Assembly: GCA_021844725.1 (NCBI GenBank)
Contig: JAKBSX010000116.1
Span: forward strand, 1-7,538
DNA length: 7,538 nucleotides
DNA from: Actinomycetes bacterium
GTDB lineage: Bacteria; Actinomycetota; Acidimicrobiia; Acidimicrobiales; Acidimicrobiaceae
Direction of reading: 5' to 3'
The position numbers were made by a program, and so were the translations under genes. Shown in pieces: positions 1 to 5,437 of the stretch. Every line of letters begins with the position of its first letter. Within the stretch, counting starts at the first letter, position 1. The notes beneath the pieces are model-generated. The model was not told the DNA's origin, did not search any database, and saw only the letters and a program-made list of their open reading frames with translations.

Positions 1-2
1 TA

Positions 3-116
3 CTTGTTCGCAAAGTTCGCCTGACTGGCTTTTCAAAAGATTTAAAGGTTGCAGTATGTACATCAATCATTGCAACTTGCGTAAGATTTGGGACAATTTC
101 ATTGCTATTTGACTAA
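3..116 (+). CDS. Possible 3' end of an upstream gene (partial)
   Basis: Frame 3 is open from the window edge to a TAA at 114-116, giving 37 residues that begin LVRKVRLTGFSKDLK and end in a hydrophobic stretch, TISLLFD. The frame-1 reading stops at 22-24. Frame 2 is also open, to a TGA near 110, but reads less like protein. The basic start and hydrophobic end would suit the tail of a membrane-associated protein, but a run this short is expected by chance and I recognise no family. If real, it lies on the same strand as all other genes here, with a spacer of about 177 bases before the methyltransferase. This is weak evidence. Confidence 0.2.
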   Translation, partial: LVRKVRLTGFSKDLKVAVCTSIIATCVRFGTISLLFD

Positions 117-230
117 GCATTCTTTCGTCCAAAAAGTAATCTATCGCTCCGCGGTCCATGATGACGGTACATTACATTTTCAATGAAACAAGCTTAATAA
201 CGTTCTTCGAAATCTATTCCCTGATTGTAT

Positions 231-250
231 TCTGGTCTGTTTGGACCAGA
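231..250 (+). other. Small hairpin upstream of the methyltransferase gene
   Basis: TCTGGTC (231-237) and GACCAGA (244-250) form a perfect 7-bp stem with a 6-base loop. A run of five T follows at 260-264, ten bases after the stem. It could end the transcript of an upstream gene, or be a structured leader or operator for the gene starting at 294. The gap to the T-run makes a classical terminator uncertain. In the remainder of 117-293 I see no gene, repeat or clear promoter. Confidence 0.3.
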
Positions 251-293
251 GAAGCTCAATTTTTGAACAGAGTGGTTATTCGTCGGTATTATC

Positions 294-1078
294 ATGTTAG
301 CAAAAAATTTTGAACCAGATCATATCTCTTATGGCAAATTCAATATTGTATTCAATCACTCTCATGACGTGCCGGGTATTGTAGAAACTCATGTTCTAGA
401 TGTTTATGAATCTGAATTAATTGCCAAAAATTCCCTCGTACTCGATTTTGGGGCCGGTATTGGTGACTTTTCGATTCTTGCAGGAAAGATTGTTGGCTCA
501 GGTGGAAGAATTGTTGCGGTTGAACCCTCAACCGTGGACTTCGAAACTCTGCTCATTAATATTCATACCAACTCGCTGGAAAATATAACCGCCATCAATT
601 CGGCAGTTGGAAAGTCAGGCAAACTGCACATCGAATTCAAGGGACAGTCGATCGACATTAAACAGCATGATGTGCATGAGATATTGAATGAACATCACAT
701 CGACTGGAGAGCTTATGAATCAATATTCCTGAAAGTAGACATAGAAAAGGAGCAGAAGTTGACCTTCTAAGAGGGCTGATGGACATATTGGAGCAAACAG
801 AGAGTATCGCAATCGAACTTCATGGCACAAAGAAAATCGTTGACGATTTGTTGTTACCCATGGGCTTCAATTTCCATAGAATAAGTCGTAAGAGATACCT
901 GTGGAAAGCTACTATGTTTGCCCTTAAGAATCCGATTTCATCCTTGAGAATCCTAAAGCAACTCAAGAACGCTGGAGAATTTCCAGGAATGAAGAAGATA
1001 ACAGATGGAATAGAGATTGCGAACTCTGACTATTTGGTTGTAGGTGTTTATAAAAGAAAGGCCGGGTATTCGAGGTAG
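294..1078 (+). pseudogene. FkbM-family SAM-dependent methyltransferase, split by a frameshift
   Basis: Two adjoining reading frames make one methyltransferase. The first (294-770, 158 residues) carries the SAM-binding motif I, DFGAGIGDFS, at residues 51-60 and the acidic end of strand 2, VAVEPS, at 74-79. It then reaches LKVDIE at 146-151, where the frame goes wrong. Removing two A from GAAAAGG (744-750) restores EGAEVDLLRG and joins the second frame (779-1078, 99 residues), which continues with the FkbM-like IAIELHG. The restored protein is 260 residues, a normal length for the family. FkbM enzymes O-methylate sugars or similar hydroxyls in glycan and natural-product pathways, which fits the glycosyltransferases downstream; the actual substrate is not visible. 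No strong ribosome binding site precedes ATG 294, and an in-frame TGA at 264 limits upstream extension. GAGGG at 771-775 sits only 3 bases before ATG 779, so restart is conceivable, but neither half looks complete. Family call is firm; inactivity is likely unless the shift is a sequencing error. Confidence 0.8.
744..750 (+). other. Frameshift site in the methyltransferase (GAAAAGG)
   Basis: The frame before this site reads D-I-E-K-E-Q-K and soon stops at 768-770. Reading GAA then GGA, which skips two A, gives D-I-E-G-A-E-V-D, the conserved FkbM motif. The change is therefore +2 (equivalent in frame to -1) inside a run of four A. A -1 ribosomal slip here would give D-I-E-K-G-A-E, adding a Lys inside the conserved motif, so programmed slippage is less convincing than mutation or assembly error. 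Confidence 0.75.
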
Positions 1079-1168
1079 CTCAATATCAATTTGAACCATC
1101 TGATTTTATTCTGTATTGCTGGTTCATACCTGCGGCATAAATTCTCAAATTACCATCCATTTCTTCGA

Positions 1169-1191
1169 CTTGCCAACTATAGGTGGGCAAG
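1169..1191 (+). other. Hairpin in the spacer before the first glycosyltransferase
   Basis: CTTGCC (1169-1174) pairs with GGCAAG (1186-1191). After one mismatch, AC pairs with GT, closing a 5-base TATAG loop. It lies about 90 bases after the methyltransferase stop and 65 bases before the leader ORF. No T-run follows, so a terminator is not supported; it may be a leader structure or chance. The rest of the 1079-1243 spacer shows no gene I can support. Confidence 0.25.
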
Positions 1192-1243
1192 CTCTCGTGG
1201 CGACGATATTCATGATAACGCTGCTTTTTGATAGAATAAAACG

Positions 1244-1250
1244 GGAGGTG
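1244..1250 (+). promoter_or_regulatory. Near-perfect ribosome binding site (GGAGGTG)
   Basis: GGAGGTG matches the complement of the usual 16S 3' end over seven bases and stands 5 bases before ATG 1256. It is the strongest Shine-Dalgarno I see in the window, yet it serves only a 20-codon ORF. The glycosyltransferase start at 1337 has only a weak TGTGA at 1326-1330. Confidence 0.5.
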
Positions 1251-1255
1251 CACTA

Positions 1256-1318
1256 ATGACATCCCCAAATGATGTAGTGATTTATGCGCAGGACTGTATG
1301 CCCTCGTCAAACGCGTAA
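1256..1318 (+). CDS. Short leader ORF (20 codons) ahead of the GT4 gene
   Basis: ATG 1256 opens a 20-residue reading frame, MTSPNDVVIYAQDC and onward, ending at TAA 1316-1318, which is 18 bases before the glycosyltransferase ATG. The peptide has no membrane segment and I recognise no family. What supports it is the strong ribosome binding site at 1244-1250 and its placement directly before a gene with a weak site of its own. It could be a leader peptide whose translation feeds ribosomes to the next gene, or the start of a decayed gene. It could also be a chance ORF. I see no run of a single amino acid that would suggest classical attenuation. Expression is unproven. Confidence 0.35.
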   Translation: MTSPNDVVIYAQDCMPSSNA

Positions 1319-1336
1319 GAAGATTTGTGAAATACA

Positions 1337-2425
1337 ATGAAGATACTCTGGATGAATCACAGGGACATAGCGAATCCAAAGGCAGGCGGTGCAGAGAGAA
1401 CCATATATGAAATAGGAAAACGTCTAGTCCTCAGAGGGCATGAGGTTGATGTGCTAACTGGTAGCTGGCGTGGAGCGCACCATCACGAAACAATTGACGG
1501 CGTTCATTATCACAGGTACGGAAACAGGGTAGCACCACATCTTGTCCACCCTTTCTTTCTCGAGTATCATTCCAATGCCGATGTAATTGTTGACGATATG
1601 GCACATGCGGCACCATGGTTTTCACCATGGTTTTCCGATAAGCCTGGCGTTGTCTTTTTCCGACATCTACATGCCAGAACTTTGCCTGGTCAGACTACCA
1701 TTCCACTCGCAAAGGTTCTGGCATGGATGGAAAGGCACTATCCGCACATTTACAGACAGTGGCTCTTCATTACTGAGTCGATGAGTTCCGAACAGGATCT
1801 TATGCGGCTTGAGATTCCAGAATCCAGAATTGTAAGAATAGCACCTGGCGTCGATACTAAACTATTTTGCCCGAAAAGAAAGTCAGATGAGCCTTCCATC
1901 ATTTACTTCGGCGGTATGCGTCCTTACAAAAGGCCGGACCATGCACTCATCGCCTTCAAACTTCTTCTCAAGTCGGGTATATCCGCAAGACTTGTGCTTG
2001 TCGGCGAAGGACCTTTACTGCAGTCGCTTAAATCTCTGTCGCATAGTTTGAATCTTGATGAGAGCGTTGTGTTTAGTGGCTATGTAAGCAGAGGGAAACT
2101 TGCAGAGCTGGTTGGTGAATCCTGGGTTAACGTTCACTGCTCCTTTTCTGAGGGATGGGGATATTCCGTCATGGAGGCAGCAGCATCAGGAACTCCCACT
2201 GCAGCTTACAGAATCCCGGGTATTTCTGAAACTGTTCTAGACAGTAACACAGGTTTGCTTGTCGATGATGGAAACGTGACCGCACTGTCCTCTGCAATTA
2301 AAAACATCATTGAAAACAGGCAAGACTATGCGAGTAGATGCAGGAAACACGCTGAACAGTACTCATGGGATAATGCCGCGAAAATGTGGGAGCAAAATCT
2401 TATGAATGTGATAGAGCAGTCGTAA
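1337..2425 (+). CDS. GT4-family glycosyltransferase (first of two)
   Basis: A complete 362-residue retaining glycosyltransferase of the GT-B fold, expected in the cytosol at the membrane face, moving a sugar from a nucleotide-sugar donor to a growing glycan. The N-terminal acceptor domain opens with MKILWMNHRDIANPKAGGAE (1-20), the glycine-rich loop of this family, followed by GHEVDVLT. The donor domain starts near residue 187 with FGGMRPYKRPD, where R195 and K198 fit the diphosphate-binding pair, then VGEGP at 222-226. The EX7E signature is intact: E272 to E280 in SEGWGYSVMEAAASG. G-I-S-E-T and GLLVDDGN at 295-312 follow as usual. ATG 1337 gives the standard N-terminus, so I keep it despite a weak ribosome binding site. 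Spacers of about 250 bases on both sides suggest its own transcription unit. Two hand-counted 60-base stretches are 53% G+C, above stretches counted in the later genes. Donor and acceptor cannot be read from the sequence. Confidence 0.93.
   Translation: MKILWMNHRDIANPKAGGAERTIYEIGKRLVLRGHEVDVLTGSWRGAHHHETIDGVHYHRYGNRVAPHLVHPFFLEYHSNADVIVDDMAHAAPWFSPWFSDKPGVVFFRHLHARTLPGQTTIPLAKVLAWMERHYPHIYRQWLFITESMSSEQDLMRLEIPESRIVRIAPGVDTKLFCPKRKSDEPSIIYFGGMRPYKRPDHALIAFKLLLKSGISARLVLVGEGPLLQSLKSLSHSLNLDESVVFSGYVSRGKLAELVGESWVNVHCSFSEGWGYSVMEAAASGTPTAAYRIPGISETVLDSNTGLLVDDGNVTALSSAIKNIIENRQDYASRCRKHAEQYSWDNAAKMWEQNLMNVIEQS
1611..1635 (+). repeat. 12-bp tandem duplication inside the GT4 gene
   Basis: ACCATGGTTTTC occurs twice in tandem (1612-1623 and 1624-1635). 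It is in frame and encodes the doubled PWFS at residues 93-100. Each unit contains the palindrome CCATGG. The exact identity at DNA level points to a recent four-codon duplication in the N-terminal domain, away from the catalytic residues. Confidence 0.7.
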
Positions 2426-2465
2426 GCTTTTCACCCATATTGCTGACCCCTTTCGATTTAGCGCT

Positions 2466-2476
2466 TACTATTAGTA
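2466..2476. other. Short palindrome TACTATTAGTA
   Basis: Five-base arms around a single T, directly abutting the long hairpin at 2477. It could be a small operator or simply part of the structured tract. It stands about 40 bases after the glycosyltransferase stop. Chance is quite possible for such a short site. Confidence 0.2.
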
Positions 2477-2508
2477 GAGTAGAGTTCAGGCGACCCTGAA
2501 CTCTACTC
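2477..2508 (+). terminator. Perfect 14-bp hairpin after the first GT4 gene (terminator or other RNA structure)
   Basis: GAGTAGAGTTCAGG (2477-2490) is exactly complementary to CCTGAACTCTACTC (2495-2508) around a CGAC loop. It lies 52 bases after the stop of the glycosyltransferase gene. A run of five T starts only at 2525, 16 bases past the stem. The stem is far longer than chance would give in a 249-base spacer, so the structure is real. Its role is open: transcript end for the upstream gene, 3' stabiliser, or a regulatory leader for the gene downstream. Confidence 0.55.
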
Positions 2509-2529
2509 CATCACTGTCGCCCAGTTTTT
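2489..2529 (+). promoter_or_regulatory. Competing hairpin followed by a T-run
   Basis: GGCGAC (2489-2494) can pair with GTCGCC (2516-2521) as a 6-bp GC-rich stem, and TTTTT at 2525-2529 starts three bases later. This stem uses the last two bases and the loop of the 14-bp hairpin, so the two cannot form together. That layout resembles an attenuator, with a terminator-like second stem. The 14-bp stem should be much more stable, so the second may form only if the first is blocked. Confidence 0.3.
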
Positions 2530-2561
2530 GTTGATTGCTGACAACATCGATTGGAACAACG

Positions 2562-2570
2562 CTTTTTATG
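2562..2570 (+). promoter_or_regulatory. Possible archaeal TATA box
   Basis: CTTTTTATG is the most TATA-like stretch in the spacer and would place transcription start near 2590-2595, about 115-120 bases before ATG 2711. No clear BRE is visible upstream. If correct, transcripts would begin downstream of the hairpins at 2477-2529, which would then belong to the upstream gene. This is a weak call from base pattern alone. Confidence 0.2.
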
Positions 2571-2594
2571 ACTTTTGTGAACTGCACAATGATA

Positions 2595-2605
2595 GCAGTT
2601 ACTGC
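2595..2605. promoter_or_regulatory. Short palindrome GCAGTTACTGC near the presumed transcription start
   Basis: Perfect 5-base arms around one T, about 25 bases downstream of the TATA-like stretch. Its position would suit a small repressor operator. A palindrome this short also arises by chance. Confidence 0.15.
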
Positions 2606-2700
2606 GTTCTGTTTCAATATTAGGGCATAGCTAGAGTGAATCGAAAGCGATAGATGAGCTGAGGGACACGAGAAATGTGTACTACCGTTTTCTCATATTC

Positions 2701-2705
2701 AGGAG
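2701..2705 (+). promoter_or_regulatory. Ribosome binding site deciding the start of the large membrane protein
   Basis: AGGAG stands 5 bases before ATG 2711, which begins MKSRSPLVRF and leads straight into a membrane segment with positive charges on the inside. The earlier in-frame ATG 2675 has a weaker GAGGGA at 2661-2666, 8 bases away. It would add 12 uncharged residues, MCTTVFSYSGAS. I therefore prefer 2711. Confidence 0.6.
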
Positions 2706-2710
2706 CTTCT

Positions 2711-5437
2711 ATGAAGAGCAGAAGTCCATTAGTCCGTTTCTCAATCTATTTGGCTTCGGTCGTTCTCATTTCGGTAATTTCGCTACGCACTCTCTATTTC
2801 TCTCCGGGGTTTTACAGTTATTCTGATGTGCATTGGGGGCTTCTCCTGAAACCCGACTTGATTGGTACTTTCTCCACTCCATTTAGTGCGGCATCAGGTT
2901 TTCCCCTTTTCGACCTCAACAAAGATGTCATTACTTGGCCATACGGGATACTGCTTCTGCTGAATGTTCCCATGCAATCTGCCGAGAGAGTACTTATTTT
3001 CTATGTATCCACTCTATATTTGTTCTTGAGCTTTATACTTGCAGAACGGATCGTTGTCTTTTTAGAGCACGAATTTAAATTTCAACTTTCCCCCATTTTC
3101 TTTTACGCTATTGTTTTTGTCTCGTCGGTTTTCTCTTATTCAAATTTGGAGGCATTGGAGTTCAATGTAGATGGCGGTTTTTTCAGTGACGGCCTTATCA
3201 TGCTATTCTTGTCCATAGAATGCCTTCTAATCATTTCGAAAGGTGGTCAAACAAAGAACTGGCTACTAATAGCCTCATTGCTGGCATTATCTACTTTACT
3301 AGATCCTGATTACTACATTCTGTCTTTGTGGGCAATTATTATAGTAGCCATAACTGCCGGGCATTCTCGCGGCACTTTGGTTAAGAACATAAAAGGAATT
3401 GGTTTTTCTATTTTCGCTTCACTTCCTGTGATATTTTTCTATTACTTTGTAGGAATTCATACCCTACCTCCTCAAAGCTCTCTATCTGCTAGTCTAGGGG
3501 CCATTAGATCAATCCCTTATGGCCCAAGTCAATTCAACCCTATGTACCCTATATATTATCTGATGTTAATAGGTCATTCATGGTCCACAATGGCATTTGG
3601 ACCACCCACAATCCTCCTTTACTCTGGAAGGATATCTTCGCTAAAAGGCATGTTCTCACCTACTCAAATTTTACTACCACCGGGCAACCTAACTGCCCTT
3701 TGGTTTGCGTCTCTCGCTATTGTTCCTGCGCTAGCGTTTGTTCCTTTTCTCGTAAAAAAGACCAGAAAGACCGTGTCGCCTCTCATCATACTAGTACTTC
3801 TGACATTGTTAGTTACACAGTATACAGCATCTGCTGCTCTTTATAACACTGTCAAAGATCTAACAAGATTGCCCCTTATCGGCCCCTCTATTGGTACGTC
3901 CTTAGCACTACCTGGCCATATGATCATGATTATCGCGGCTTCCTATATTTTGTTGATTCCTATTTCACTTTTCTCAATTCTTGCCATGATCAATGAATTT
4001 GAGGTTCAGAATTTGCTCCGCTCGGCTTGGGCGCATTCGAGCATCAAGGGGCATACGTTTTCTTCGATTTTTTGGCGCAGATTAGTTCTCTTTAAAAAAT
4101 ACGTTGGCACCAATAAAAGAGTCCTGAGTTGCGTTATTATTACGATATACATGGCGACTGTCATCTTTACTGGATGGCAGGCATTTGATGGTTCGTATTT
4201 TCCGGACAGGGCTTTCCCTCCAGACAATGGAGGCAATCAGATTCCGGAATTGGCGCCTTATCAGCCATATGTCGTACCACAAAACGCCATGGATGTGCTT
4301 AACTACCTAAATGCCCAGCCTGGGGCCTTCAACACCTTTCAAGTAATCGCACCCTACGTGAACAATCAAACGCCACCTCTTTTTGAAGGCTATATCGCCC
4401 CCGATCTCAGCCATAACGGAAATGCATTAGTTGGATCTACCTTTGATTATTTAATTCGCAATAACCTCTCTCAAGACATAGCTCCACTAATGTCAGCGTA
4501 CAGCATTAGATACATAGTAGTGGAGTATTACAACATAACTCAGAGTCTCGTCCACAATGAATTTGGGTTTTACAATTTCCAGCGGATCTTACAGATTCTG
4601 AGCGACAGTCCGGGAATTGTAAATGTTTTAGCTTATAACAGTATTGCGTTGTATAGAGTGGCCGCTGCAAACAATCTTGTATATCAGTCCCAGTTACTTC
4701 TCAACTCACACGACATGTCCGGCTACTATCCAGTGATCTATTCACTCTTCCAGAGTTTAGGACTGGAAATATCTATAACTCCGGATCCAAATTTCGGAAT
4801 TGGTTATTTGTTCAATTCGTGGAATTCCACTATTGCTATTCTTAGTCCGACCTTTCTTAACAAATCTGTATTATCGGAGTCCGTAGACTCGGTTCAATCG
4901 ATCTATGACACAGGAGCCATTTTTGGTGACGCGATGCTCTTAAACGGTTCCCTGTTTCGAATGCCCATCGCTTCTCAATTCATTTCATCATTGCTTTTCG
5001 TGTCTGGAACTGGTCAAATAGGTTCTAACAACATCAACTTCTCAAGCCCCCATTGGGTCTCAATTTCAGGGACTTCAACCATAACCTTTCGTGGAAATTT
5101 ATCAATATTCGCAGCGATCGCCCTTCATGCTAAGTCTCTTGTCGATTATCTATCAAGAAATGTCGTCTACAATGTGGGTGCAAGTAGAGGATACTTTCTC
5201 AAGATTAACAAGACTGAATATGACGGCACGTCGACTGTGTATGGCGCTGAATTATTCCCGAACGTTTCAGCTCAGGGGAAATATGTTGTCATCGCACCTT
5301 ATGCACCTTTTGAGAATGATATGTATTGTTTCCTGATTGTTGAGATTTGCACAATGGTCGCAGTTTACTGGTTATTCGCCTTTGAGACAAATGCACTGCT
5401 GAAGCTTAAGAAGATACTCAGGCTTAATCGAGGATGA
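2711..5437 (+). CDS. Large polytopic membrane protein, GT-C / PTPS-related (YfhO-like) type
   Basis: A 908-residue integral membrane protein. About 13 membrane segments fill residues 8-490, for example 8-27, 93-112, 127-144, 157-177, 200-217, 227-248, 327-348, 354-377, 399-427 and 471-488. A soluble domain of some 380 residues follows (about 490-870), then one last segment near 871-891 and a basic tail, KLKKILRLNRG. This plan, with D39 in the first outer loop (YSYSDVHWG) and an AYSIRYIVVE stretch at 596-605, resembles archaeal GT-C-like proteins of the PTPS-related/YfhO type, which are thought to act on lipid-linked sugars outside the cell. The outer domain has ten N-X-S/T sequons (N552, 585, 608, 705, 717, 745, 776, 796, 833, 851), consistent with an exposed glycoprotein. 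No WWDXG motif is present, so it is not AglB. The stop overlaps the next GT4 start, implying co-translation. A start at 2675 (920 residues) is possible. Topology is confident; enzymatic role is inference. Confidence 0.85.
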   Translation: MKSRSPLVRFSIYLASVVLISVISLRTLYFSPGFYSYSDVHWGLLLKPDLIGTFSTPFSAASGFPLFDLNKDVITWPYGILLLLNVPMQSAERVLIFYVSTLYLFLSFILAERIVVFLEHEFKFQLSPIFFYAIVFVSSVFSYSNLEALEFNVDGGFFSDGLIMLFLSIECLLIISKGGQTKNWLLIASLLALSTLLDPDYYILSLWAIIIVAITAGHSRGTLVKNIKGIGFSIFASLPVIFFYYFVGIHTLPPQSSLSASLGAIRSIPYGPSQFNPMYPIYYLMLIGHSWSTMAFGPPTILLYSGRISSLKGMFSPTQILLPPGNLTALWFASLAIVPALAFVPFLVKKTRKTVSPLIILVLLTLLVTQYTASAALYNTVKDLTRLPLIGPSIGTSLALPGHMIMIIAASYILLIPISLFSILAMINEFEVQNLLRSAWAHSSIKGHTFSSIFWRRLVLFKKYVGTNKRVLSCVIITIYMATVIFTGWQAFDGSYFPDRAFPPDNGGNQIPELAPYQPYVVPQNAMDVLNYLNAQPGAFNTFQVIAPYVNNQTPPLFEGYIAPDLSHNGNALVGSTFDYLIRNNLSQDIAPLMSAYSIRYIVVEYYNITQSLVHNEFGFYNFQRILQILSDSPGIVNVLAYNSIALYRVAAANNLVYQSQLLLNSHDMSGYYPVIYSLFQSLGLEISITPDPNFGIGYLFNSWNSTIAILSPTFLNKSVLSESVDSVQSIYDTGAIFGDAMLLNGSLFRMPIASQFISSLLFVSGTGQIGSNNINFSSPHWVSISGTSTITFRGNLSIFAAIALHAKSLVDYLSRNVVYNVGASRGYFLKINKTEYDGTSTVYGAELFPNVSAQGKYVVIAPYAPFENDMYCFLIVEICTMVAVYWLFAFETNALLKLKKILRLNRG

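Noticed and set aside
744..750. Programmed -1 ribosomal frameshifting
   Set aside because: A -1 slip would place a Lys inside the EGAE motif, the run is only four A without a proper heptamer, and I see no clear downstream structure. Mutation or error is simpler.
1086..1379. 97-codon reading frame on the minus strand between the methyltransferase and the first GT4
   Set aside because: It overlaps the start of the clearly real GT4 gene in antisense, its protein is low in hydrophobic order and resembles no family, and its start has no ribosome binding site I can see.
2448..2533. MITE-like mobile element between the 9-bp repeats
   Set aside because: The ends of the segment (CCCTTTCG and TTTTTGTTG) are not inverted repeats of each other, and the palindrome is central, so nothing but the short direct repeat supports it.
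4006..4282. Overlapping minus-strand reading frames inside the large membrane protein gene
   Set aside because: They lie antisense to a strongly coding frame, are short, and have no family resemblance. They are shadows.
2711..5437. Oligosaccharyltransferase AglB
   Set aside because: The size and plan (many membrane segments plus a large outer domain) are similar, but there is no WWDXG motif or clear DXD in the first outer loop.
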